A DNA stretch of 64,000 nt, taken from NCBI GenBank assembly GCA_963924555.1, contig OZ004586.1, forward strand, positions 8,452,501 to 8,516,500, given 5' to 3'. Source of the DNA: Crambe crambe (lineage: Eukaryota > Porifera > Demospongiae > Poecilosclerida > Crambeidae). This document shows, one piece after another, positions 45,714-57,100 of the stretch (its first letter is position 1; every line of letters begins with the position of its first letter). Under the pieces are notes generated by a model. The model worked only from the letters and a program-made list of their open reading frames with translations, made no database searches and was not told the DNA's origin. The position numbers and the translations under genes are program-made.

Positions 45714-48700
45714 TCAGGGGTGGAATATCTTGGTGGTGTCAACAATACATTTGATGAACATCACGTCATTCTTGACATAACTCTCGTCATCAAAGATGTT
45801 GAGTTTGGCAAACTGTGGACACCCTGAGGCCACATTCATGTCAGTCTGAGGTTGTTGGAAGGAGCTGGACTCCACTGTTGGTTTGAAGGTCTGCACCACG
45901 TGCTTCCGATGTGTCTGATCTAAAGATGAAAAATACAATAGACTAAATATTAATATTATGTGTGTTTGACTTACCAACTAAAATCATGGAGATTTTGTAC
46001 TCAAATGGCCACTTGAGGAGGGGGTCACACTCTCCCTTCATCAGGACAAAAAAGAGAGAGAGGTGTGTCTTGTAGCCCATACCATCTCCATTCAGATAGG
46101 CACGGATACACATTTTATATCCGTTCCTGGTTCCGGAATGAAAATAAACAGAATTATGATGAAAATCTTTGCAGGTTTTGCAATTGTTCTCTTTACAGAT
46201 TGTACAATTGAATTTTTTTGTTTGTTTGTTTTTCTTCATTTCTGTATGTTTTTGTTTGTTTTTTTCGTTATAATTTTTTGTTGTTTTTAAAAAATAAAAT
46301 ACTTAAAAAGATTGCAGACCTTCCCGTATAGAATGGCGGGCTATAAATGGAAGTGACTCTCTCCTCAATGGCATCCCTCTTCCTCCGAGACACATCCGGG
46401 ATCCTCCAGAGGAACGCTCCATTGTGAGTGCTGGCCAGAGAAGCTTGTAGTTGCAGTTCCAGTTCTTGCACGTGGACTTTGACGAGGGTCATTTGTTTGG
46501 CCAAGTCTTCCACCCTCTTCTCCACCACAGCCATTCGAGAATCGGAGCTGCTCCCAAGGGGTATGTGACCTTTGCACCCATAGCATCAGTTTATGTGGAG
46601 AAAGAGAAAGAAGTTCATAGCGCATGGGATGTGGGACTTCAATATACACATTAAACGATAAGTTGGTAACCATTGCAAGCATGTTGTACGAGGATTATAT
46701 CAGACAATGTTCCACCTTCATTCAACCAATTCAATATCAGCTGACTCCCACTGTGTTCATGCATTATCTATTGAACCTGACAAAGTACAATCTCTACTGT
46801 ATAGGTTGTCATAGGCAAGTATAGATGGACTCTCCATTGGAAAAATGTGTGCACTACTGCAAACACAATAGAGAGTTTACATAGCTACAACTGCATGAAT
46901 CTGGTCAGGTTTCATTTGATCAACCACAAAACCTGATCAGGAGTTTTGTAAACCATAGAACAAATTGTATTCACCACCTATTCCCCTAGCAACGGACAGT
47001 ACATACATAGCTTCTCCCTAAAGGTTTATTTCCCCTGAGGACTGGGGTGGGGTTCTCCCTAGGGATAATCCCAAGGTACTCTCATTCCCCAGAGGGTATA
47101 GAAGATTGCAGAATCATTGCAACAAAATATGGCATTTATATTCCTTATACAGAAGCTCTCAACTATCTGCACACCTTTTACTTCTCTCCCTTGGGCACAA
47201 AATTCTGTATATTAGGCATCAACCACCCAATCTTCCTCACACCTACTTTTCTCTCTCGTGAGGGGGGTTACAGTATCACATGACTCACCAGTTCTTCTCC
47301 TGACACTGTCCTGTTCCACCACCCCCATGTTTGTCATGGCATCTCCAAACTGCCTGATATTGCTCTCTGACTGAGTCTTGATGACCTCGACTGTCTTCTG
47401 AAGGTGATTCAGCTCGGTCTTCAAGCGGATGACGGTAGCAGTCTTCTCAGCATCGGACTTTCTGAGTTCCTCCAGTTTGCTGATGAGGGTGTGGTCAATG
47501 ACAGGTTTCTTGTTGTAAGATTCAGTCTGTTGACGTATTTCATTTACTTGGTTAGTCAGTGCTGATATTTCCAGCTTCAGCTCCTGCACCAAGGACTTCA
47601 AGTTCTGATTTTCATTCTGCAATAAAGACAGTGTTGTTATGCCAACAGTCAATGAGATACGAGCGATGGATTATAGCAATGGATGTGAGTGACGATGGAT
47701 TATGAACCCACGGTGGGATGTGATGTGATGTGAGAGATTACAGTGGAACCTCCAATAAAGGCACTCCAAAAGAGGACAAACCTCTAAAGTGCCTTTGTAT
47801 ATACACTCGAACCTCCAAAAAAGACAACCTCTTTACAAAGGACAAAAGGCCAGGCAAAGTGTGTCAATTTTGGAGGTTCCACAATAATTATAGTAATAGA
47901 TTAAAAGAACATGATTATTATTGATTTCTCACTTGAATGGGGGAAATACTAACTTTATTACTGCTCACTTTCACTCACAAACTATTGAATTCCTACTCTG
48001 ATATGGTAAGGTTCCACGTACATGCATTGTCTGGGGGGGGAGAAATGCTGTGCTGGTATTCGGTATTATTCATGTGACCTTAACAATAATTATGGCTTAG
48101 AAAGTATGATATCCAGAAGTCCCTAGAACTCTCCCTAGCTGAGATTCACTTTCTTACCCATTGACCAGGAATCGTGGGAGGGGTTTTTAGTTGTGTATTT
48201 GTGGTGAGCCACAATGTCCACCATAGCAGCCAATGACAGCAGTTTCCCACCTCCAATATTGTAAACAGTTTGTAACAGCTCCCACTACTAACAGGCCAGA
48301 CTCACTGAGATCAAATGAACCAGACAAATATAAATTGACTGGGGAGAATTTGACCCAACAAAAATTGGCTGGAACATGTCTTTAAATTTTTTGAGTATTG
48401 AACTAACAGAATCAGTGACTGACCTGAAGTTGAGTGAAATCCTCCTTTGTTCCCGCCCACTCCTTGCATAATTGTATCTGTGCACTGGCAGTGGAGGTGA
48501 CTTCACCTTGTAGCTTCTCAACGCTCTCAGCAAGACGCTGATGGTGTCGAAAGTTGTCTAGTGGATTAGAGAGGTGGATATTATAGGGAAGTGAGGAGGG
48601 AGGAGGGGGCAGAGAGGACCCTCCGACAGGATCACTACAGAAGGAGGAGAAGGGAGAGGAGGAGGAAGAGGAAGGGAGTGGGCATGGCAGTTCCAACATA

Positions 48701-51510
48701 GTGGAAATTTCCCTCGTTGAGGGGGTCGATAAGGATTTGTGAAAGCCACGTGACTCTGCAGGGAGTGGTTCCAACTCCTCCCCAGTTTCACGCAGCACCT
48801 GGTAGATTACGTAGATAGGTGTCATGACTAACATGTTAAAAGACCAATAGCAAATATTGAAATGAAGTGCCTATATCAAATTAATTGATTCATTATAAAG
48901 ACATTACTATAGAGTGAAACTTCCAAATAAAGGACACTCTGAATACAGTAAAGGAAACCTCTAAATAAAGGATACTTGTTGAAAACCAAATAATGCATTT
49001 ATAAAGGACCTCTCTACAAACTCGTCCATTATTGAGATGTTCCACTGTGGTTTCATCTACAAAATATTAGCCTCATAAGTGATTTTACTAAGACAGTAAG
49101 CAATAAAGAACCTGCCAAGATATTTGAAGTCTGCTAATGTGATTGATTGAGTGTTTATTAGAAATATATTCTCCTAATTAGTCACGACCCAACCCTTCAA
49201 AATTGCAACAAACAATGTTCAGTCAATCTTTTAGGTTCGAGTTGGTTTCTCCCCTTGATTTCCTATTGCAGCCCCATCCACATAATAACCCAATGAGCAC
49301 AAGTTTGCAAACCATAAAAATAGCCAGCTAGCTAAATTCCAAGATTCCAATTTGGTGTCTTGGCTGTGTACACTAGCCCCAAAAGTCTAAGAGCATAAAT
49401 TGTAAGGATCACAACAAGTTGTTGACAGGGATGAGATGATCATGTTTAGAAGAAACACAACGGGAATGTACATCAGAATCTGATGGCTTAATTGATTATG
49501 GCTGTGTTGCAATCAGTAATCAATGTAAACAAGTTGTCAGGTATCATGTGAGTTCAAATGGAGGTGGCTAATGAACAGAGAGGTCCTCCCTCCCAGCCCC
49601 TCCCCCTCATTCAATGGACCCTAGCTCCTCCTCCTACTACTACTACATCCCAGCAGGTTTACTACATGCCAACATTTATGAGAATCTAGAGCCAATCATG
49701 TAATTAGAACAATGGGAAAACTATGAGTGGCAGATTATCCAAGCTCAGCTGTGCCCACAAAAATAACTGGTCACTAAAGGAAATTTGCAGGTAGGTATAA
49801 TCATCATCTCTATCTGTACCATGATATTTGCTATGAGCGTGTATTTTTAGTTACCTTGGCATCGCAGGTACGGCACACTTCAACAGTGCATTCTTCTCTC
49901 CTGTGCTGAGAAAGCTGTGAAGAGTACATCAACAGTATCACACTTCTTCCTCAGAAAGCTATCAACACTTGAGATATTAATTACCTCTTTCCTCTTGAAG
50001 TCTTTCCCACAGTGAGGTTCTTCACACTTCACAAGTGCTTCATCACAGCTCAACTCATGAGACTGAAGATCAGAAATATCCTCAATCAACAAGAATTCCG
50101 CAAGGCATGCAGGGAAAAAAATTATATATATTTTTTCATTCTGTACCTGGATTCGATTAAAAGGAAGTTTCGTTGAACAATGGGTGCAGGGGGTGGGGCG
50201 AAACAGACATGCCTCCTCATGATCCTGCAGGTCCTTCTTGGGGAGGAGCTTGCCGCACCCCTTGTGTGGGCATGCAATGCCCTTGTAGGAACAGTCAGAG
50301 CTATGCAGCTATTGGGAAGAGAGCAAGACACTATACATTAATTTAAAATGTCACTCTTAGTAGCAGGAAGCTGCTCTGAATTCCAGCAGATCTATCCTTC
50401 ATATAACCAACCGACAACCTAATAGCTAAGCTACACTACTTTACAGCGAGAGTAAACCGTTTACAGATATAGCTATAGTTAGAAAAAACAAAACAGAATA
50501 AAAGATCAACAAAAAAAGGTCACAAGTGGTCAGGATGAGGTGACATGCATGAACCCTAGACCTGACGTTACTCACTAATAAAAAAAGACAAGGGTAGGTG
50601 TGGCTACAAAATCTGCAAAAATGTAATGAGTTTATAAATAGGATATTATTGTAAAGGTGCTGGACAACTTACTGTGTGATGGAGGGTGGAGGCTTGAAGG
50701 CGTGGTGATAGTGGGAGGGGTAAGGGGTGTAGTCACAAAGGTGGAAGTGAAGAAAATAAAAGTGAAGAAATAGTGAAAATATTGGAGAACGAAATGATAA
50801 AGTAGACACGTAGAAAGGAGGGAAGATTGGACCTATGACATGCTTAAATAGACGATACCTCCCAGTCCTTTAGTTGTCCTTGCCATGTGCAGCCTAGCTC
50901 ATGATGCCGGCACAGGACTTGGAGCCCTAGGATTTCCCTCTGGACTGCTTTATCAGGGTACTGCATGAAAATATATGGCACTATTATACCCAGACCCAAT
51001 TACGAGGGGGCTTAACCTATTTGAAACCTATTTTAGTTTCAAAGCTTGCACAATCATATTGATAATACCTATTATTGTAAACTAATGTGCCAAAGGTTTC
51101 CATGGCGATAGCAGCCATATTGGAGGACAGACACAATAATAACCAAGGTATTGCCATGGACCCAAAGACACACATGCAAAGATGAATGTAAATAACTAGT
51201 TGGATACCAGCCACCAAATTATTGACTTACATTTTCAGAAGATAAAATTGAAGTGTTACAATTCTTGCACGTTTTATCTGGTAAACTAGGTTCCAATAAA
51301 GAAAGTATCATAAAGGATGAGTCCCCACTTACTCCTCACATGCATAGCTAGCTGCTCAACTGCTCACCTTTGTATTTCTGCAAAACAATCTCTGCAGAGA
51401 CGTTGACCTTCTTCAGTTTGTACGGGGTCCTTCAACAGGAGGTCACAGTGCACACATTTGAGTCCTGGTTTGGGGGAGGAGTCTGCAGCAGTAGCTGTGT
51501 AGCCAGGCAT
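45714..51510 (-). CDS. TRAF-like adaptor, copy B
   Basis: Eleven exons on the minus strand, 51368-51512, 51241-51295, 50859-50960, 50147-50308, 49985-50062, 49855-49914, 48424-48798, 47289-47616, 46320-46569, 45975-46126, 45714-45919, in continuous frame. With the ATG at 51510-51508 (MPGYTATAADSSPK) they give 636 aa. Domains in order: RING-like module (C19, C22, C39, C42, C54, C57 present, the central CGH replaced by EEGQ), TRAF zinc fingers (about 70-200), Ser/Pro-rich linker (200-325), coiled coil (326-434), MATH (from about 475). Exon lengths equal those of copy A except +6 nt in the Ser/Pro exon and +3 nt in the coiled-coil exon, all in frame, so both copies have stayed under coding constraint. 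Likely an adaptor for a receptor or intracellular sensor; partner unknown. An upstream noncoding exon is possible since a CTGCAG acceptor precedes the ATG. Confidence 0.88.
47742..47885. mobile_element. CAGTGGAACCTCC MITE in a TRAF B intron
   Basis: TTACAGTGGAACCTCCAATAAAGG at the left and TTTTGGAGGTTCCACAAT at the right. Occupies the same place as the copy at 15659-15815 in TRAF A, so it was present before the duplication. Confidence 0.7.
48911..49048. mobile_element. CAGTGGAACCTCC MITE, diverged
   Basis: AGAGTGAAACTTCCAAATAAAGG at the left and TTGAGATGTTCCACTGTGG at the right. Counterpart sequence in copy A near 17545-17625 is more decayed. Confidence 0.55.
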
Positions 51511-51599
51511 CCCTGCAGTTCTTAGCTAGCTTACTAGCTACTTAGCTAGTCCCCTGGCTACTTAGCTAGTCCCCTGGCTACTAGCAGCTACTGCTGCAC

Positions 51600-51864
51600 C
51601 TAGAGGTCAAGAGGTCAAAATTATTGATTCGCCATGCACTTTGCAGCGAGAAAGTCAGGTGGATAGGTATAAGGTGATCAAGAAATCTTTCGATTTGGAA
51701 CTACGAAGTAAAACACCGCTGCAAGACATTGCTTGAAGATAATCAATAATACTACAGATTTTGACCAAATAAAGACGTTTTATGTAAGCATGGTGGGAGA
51801 TACCCAGGTGAAATCCCTTCTCGTTTACTGCGCATGCGCTACTCAAAGGTGAAAGGTTAAAGAC
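51600..51864. other. region upstream of TRAF B
   Basis: Contains a fragment of arm A of the interlocked repeat seen at 20304 (AGAGGTCAAGAGGTCAAA). No exon seen. Confidence 0.4.
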
Positions 51865-52227
51865 AAACTCCAGGCTGCTGATCGTGACTACATTTGGTCC
51901 CTAGTGTCTTCACGTGAGAACCTTGCTGCTCTCTCCCGTGATATTAGTTGGATGAGACTATGGGATGAGGCCAGGGAGCAAGGTATTCGAGGCGCCAGGG
52001 CAATTGCCACAGTCCTTCGCGTTATCACCATCCCAGTGTTCACAGATGACTTTGCCTGTCCTGTGTGCGGGCACAAGTATGGCAGGAGCAACCTTCCTGC
52101 GGACCACATCACCAAGGTTCACCTCGGCTGCGAACTCAAGCACCTGCTGCACCTTCTCACAACTCCTTGCGAGGAAACCTTTGAAAAGGCACTATCACTT
52201 AGAACAATATTGCACACAACTCTATAG
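51865..52227 (+). CDS. C2H2-tail protein fragment, probably from a retroelement
   Basis: An open frame reading LQAADRDYIWSLVSSREN, then WMRLWDEAREQGIRG and a CPVCGHKYGRSNLPADH...H zinc-finger-like motif, ending at 52225-52227. The LWDxARxxG...GTR/GAR followed by CPxC...H pattern resembles C-terminal regions of repetitive marine-invertebrate ORFs annotated with reverse transcriptases, but I could not verify that. No start or splice site is clear, and GC is higher than in the surroundings, which suggests insertion of a foreign or repetitive piece. Confidence 0.35.
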   Translation, partial: KLQAADRDYIWSLVSSRENLAALSRDISWMRLWDEAREQGIRGARAIATVLRVITIPVFTDDFACPVCGHKYGRSNLPADHITKVHLGCELKHLLHLLTTPCEETFEKALSLRTILHTTL

Positions 52228-52746
52228 CAAGTTATTGTATCATGTCACATCATAAGCCTGGTTATTTCATATTATGTTCTCTCTGTATGTATCCCTTGCG
52301 GGCTTTACAATGAAATTTTGTGAATTTTGTGAATTTTGTGAACAAACAGGATCCGGTATCCATTATAGGGAGATACCTAATGGTTTGGCTAATGAATAAA
52401 TTTGAGGATTTGGTTTATTATTCATTAAATTAGGGTCTGGTTTATTATTGAGTTCTTATTGACACTCCAAACTTTCCATTTGCTGCAATACAGAAGAATT
52501 TTGTAAGATAATTATTTAGTAATAACAATTCTGACTGAGGATTCTACAGTTATACATAAATATATGCATTGGAACCCAGCGTCTCTACACCACTTGCAAG
52601 TCCCACTGGCCAGCTAACCTGGCATGCATGATGCAAGGATGAAATGACTCTAATACAGTAATTGGGGAAAAAATTACGGGAGATTGATTCCATGGGTATG
52701 CTAACTTCCCTCTACAAAACAATCAAAAATCATCTTATTCTAATTG
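52228..52746. other. intergenic, no supported gene
   Basis: Anonymous AT-rich sequence with a short TGTGAATTTTG direct triplication at 52318-52342. Confidence 0.45.
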
Positions 52747-52748
52747 TA

Positions 52749-52882
52749 CAGTGGAACCTCCAAATAACTGACAGGTTGGGGCTACTTTCCTTTACTAAGA
52801 GGATAAACTAGTGAAAGTGCCCTTTACAGAAAGGTCAGAGGTGTCCTTTATTTAGAGGGTCCATTATTTGGAGGTTCTACTG
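52749..52882. mobile_element. CAGTGGAACCTCC MITE with TA target duplication
   Basis: CAGTGGAACCTCCAAATAA at the left and TTATTTGGAGGTTCTACTG at the right, flanked by TA on both sides. TIRs and TA fit the Tc1/mariner/pogo superfamily, though the TIR differs from that of the local pogo element. Confidence 0.8.
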
Positions 52883-52986
52883 TAAAATTAACACTTTATA
52901 TGTGGTGTTATAAATCCAATGATCCTGCAGTATTGGCTTACAATTATATAGGGTGTTACGGGATGCCAGTTATTCTTTAGTGTCTA

Positions 52987-53062
52987 CAGTGACCTCCAAA
53001 ACAGGACAACTTCTCTACAAAGGCTGGGTCCCAAGTATGTCCATTATTTGGCGGTTCCACTG
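52987..53062. mobile_element. CAGTGGAACCTCC MITE, short copy
   Basis: CAGTGACCTCCAAAACAGG at the left and TATTTGGCGGTTCCACTG at the right. It lies about 95 bp beyond the METTL14 stop codon. Confidence 0.65.
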
Positions 53063-53156
53063 TTATAATATTATAGCAAAACAGCATTGTTTACATTTAC
53101 TGTATAGCTAATTAAACTTTGTTAGCTAGCTAGGCTAGTCTGCTGGGATGCTTATG

Positions 53157-54101
53157 CTAAAAAGTCCGTCCAATAGCTCCTCTGCCTACAGAAGGTCCTC
53201 CCCTTCCCACCCCAGCAAGTCCTGTCCCTCTCCCTCCTCCACGACCACCACGTCCCCCTCTTGTCTTCATGGGTGGAGTCTTGGGCCTACGAGCCTCGAT
53301 CTCATCAGAATGGCCAAGAAGGTAGCCATCTTGACCCTCAAAGAAAGATAGGTAAATGTCCTTGGAGAAGTTAGAGCTAGTCAGATCAGGTCCGAGAGTG
53401 AGCCAACCTGAAGGGAAGGGGAGAGAAATGGAGCATTAATGTTTGATAATATCAATAAAATAATTTTACGGGTATAAAATTTAGCCTTTTGTGATTTCAA
53501 GGTATCAATTTTGCATCTATGGAGATATTAGGGTTATAATTTCAAGCAGAAACAATAGCTTATAATAAGGGTGGCTATTGAACCAATATTTATAGTAGTC
53601 CATAATAACTTGCTGACAATGGCATGATAATAATTTGCTGATCTCACCACAACAACCCACCCACAATGTATGACAGTGCTGTAATTTCTGCCCCCTCCCA
53701 CCCCACCTGGTCTGATGGTGCTGTCGCTGCCAAAGAGATGGAGCCTTCTCCTTCCAAGGCAAAAGTGCTCAATGATGTCGTAGATCTCGTCCGGCTTCAC
53801 TGAGTAGTCAGTCTCAAGCTCAGGCTATAGAGAAATAAAAGAGAGACCACTCTTCAATCAGATTTAGGTGCTGCAAGGAAGTATGTAGCTATGCAGTGGA
53901 AAGCAGGTATCTATAATTATAAGGAATTCGAGCATTAAATTTCATAGTTTCCAGTGGAAGGGTCAAATTTGGTCATTAGGTCATGGCTAATATATAGTTG
54001 CAGATTAAATTTTCCTGAACATCTGGCTAGCTTGATATCTGATGAACACATAACAATCTATAGCTAGCTACCTATATATCATTCATGCTTTGCATACTTC
54101 A

Positions 54102-54178
<77 letters not shown>

Positions 54179-57100
54179 ATTTCCACACCTCTTCAGTGAT
54201 AATGATATCCAAGTCGATATTTGCATGGATGAAGTGGCCGTCCTGATTCCTGCGAACTGTCCCCTTAATGCCTACACCCATGCAATATTAACATTTCACA
54301 GGAAAAAAAATTATCAGATAGAGTAGGTAGTTACCACTAATCCTGCTGAACATCCCCTGGGGATTTCCCCACTGTGGCATGCAACAATTGAGTGATTGGA
54401 ATTGTATACATAGCTAACTGAGTCCCTCCGAAAAACTATTACCTGGGAATTTTCAATGCTGTACTACACTTCTATGAATTCAAATAAATAGGACCCTGGC
54501 ACTATAATGAAAGATATCTTCTAACTATGATATAAATCTATGCCAAAATTATAATCCAGTCACCTTGGAGGTAAACTTACACAGCCATGCAATCAATGCC
54601 AAGTCTCAAAAATCTTGAATCATAATTAGCTTACAAAAGGTTGCATGCAGAGGCTGCAGATACATGCATACATTATGGCATGGACCCTACACACTTACCC
54701 ATTAAGCAGTGTTCTTTTGTGTTCTGGAAAATGGATTTCTGGTCGAGGTAAGTTTTGTTGCCTGGTCTGTTGATGTTTGACTTAACCCAGCAGATGTCCT
54801 CACAACGCCTGTACCCCCACTTCTTGAAACACTCTCTCCCTGCATAGAGGAGGAAGCCACCAGTACGTTGCTTATTACTCCTTTATTAAGACTATAATCT
54901 GCAATTTAATCACTGCAGCAAATTGCTACCCTATAATATCTCCTTTCTTATGAAAATAGCTAAAGGCCTGGGATGTTATAATCAAGGCAAGCAAATTGCA
55001 TATTTGAAAGAACATCAGTATTTATAGGTATAATAGAACCTCTGAATACAACTCAGGACCCATGCAGCCTTATCCTCTTTGGAGGTTAGTGTATGCATGT
55101 ATATACAAAGATATGAGAGAGAAGAGTGTGTCCTTTTATCGAAGGTTCCACTGCATAGCTATAGAGTACCTCTTGCATACTGACATGGCCATGGAATGAT
55201 GTAATAATGTAGCTACTTAAAATAAAATGGGGAAAATCTAGGGAAATTTCCACCAAAATAGCTTACACTGCACATGATTAGCTACAGATGTCGATGACGC
55301 ATGCATGTAATGAGTATAATCATATTCATTATCAGATTGAGATTCATAACATTGCTACACTAAGTTCACAGGAACCATGTAGCTATATTCATAATGTTAT
55401 GAAGACTCCATGCACACATAGCTACACACGTAATGGAAATCATGACACACTAGCTAGATTTGAATTGTGTTTTTGAATCACAATGCGCAGATTGTTTAGT
55501 CTCACAAGAATAAACAAAAACAGAAGATTCACGAGTGTTGGCTATATGATAGCAGTTCCACTTAGACCGCAGTTCTTGATCAAAGATCTGAGAGTTAATA
55601 GCTAATTAATTCAGTCTTATAGAGCTATATATAAACATATACATTCAGCTAGAATATGTCTGCTATGAGTGGTGGTGGCACACAATCACTTGATCAAGAT
55701 TCACTACTCAAGAAGCTTGAAAAGGAGTTAACTTGTCCAGTTTGTCTGCTTCAGTTCAAGGAGCCCAAGTTCCTTCAGTGTCATCACATCTTCTGTAGAT
55801 GTTGTATCCAACAGCTCACAAAACAGGAACTAATGGAAATCAATTGTCCCATCTGTCGTCAAGCCACGCCCATCCCATTTGGAGGTGTGGCAGATCTACA
55901 GACTGCTTCTATTATCCAGAACATAATGGATCACATGCACGAAGTGAGTGGCCATGGGAGACAGTATTCTGACCACACCCTCAATCTGGACGCTCCAATT
56001 GCGAGTATTGAGGGGGCAGAGGGACCATGGGGAGTGGCCATGGGCAAAACAAAAGAGGAGGTTTTTGTGGTTGAAAATGGTGGCAATTGTGTCTCTGTAT
56101 TCAATGATAAAGGAGCTAAACTTCGATCCTTTGGGACGTGTGGATCCTGTGAGGGACAGTTTGACAGTCCTCGTGGAGTGGCAGTTGACAGCGAAGGATG
56201 TGTGTTAGTGGTGGATGAGAAAAACCATCGAGTCCAAAAGTTCTCAGAAGATGGGAAATTGCTCACTACAGTAGGTAGACGTGGGAACGGACCTTTAGAG
56301 TTTGAGTTTCCCCACGGCATTGCTGTGCACCCTCACACACAAGACATATACATCACAGAAATTGACAATCAGAGAGTGCAAGTACTAAAGAAAGATTTGA
56401 CTTTCTCTCAAAGTTTTGGCAGAAGAGGTCAATCAGATGGAGAATTTATGTTCCCGTTTGACGTGTCTTGCAGTGCCAGTGGCAAAGTGTATGTTGCTGA
56501 TACCAATTCCATCCAAGTCTTTACAGATAAGGGATCGCTTATTGATAAGTTTGATGAGAGACGTAGAGATGATATGAAACGGGTTCATCCAGTTTGTATT
56601 TGTATCAGTGATGATGTGGTGTTCGTCAGTCGCTGGGAAGGGAACAGGGTCATGGCATTCAGCGATGATGGAAAACCACTCGTATTGGATGAGAGAGGGA
56701 AAGGAGAGGGTGTGTGTCATCCTCGTGGAATGACAGTGGATAAAAGAGGCAGAGTGTGGCTTGCTGACCAAAACCATGTACGATGCTTCGAAATAAAGAT
56801 GTAACACCTTTTCATGCACATCAATATCATATCTATACTTACTGTATTGTTATTGAATAATGAACCATGTATTGTTGTGATAAACTACAATTCCCATAAT
56901 CATCATTATTATTATTGTTGTGTTCCCAAATGTTTTGTTTTTGTGTAACTTTAGACGTGGGGAAAGATACGCTAACACACCACATATGATATGCACATGA
57001 ATACCTACTCCCAAAGAGTAGAGGATCATATCTATTCCTTGAACCACACCCACCCATGTCTTAACATGGTGCCTGAATTCTTGAACTACACCCACCTGTA

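Noticed and set aside
51888..52152. Minus-strand frames opposite the C2H2-tail fragment
   Set aside because: Shadow frames; the plus frame has the Cys/His pattern.
54099..54281. Poly-Ile / poly-Asn open frames
   Set aside because: They arise from the AAT microsatellite in a METTL14 intron.
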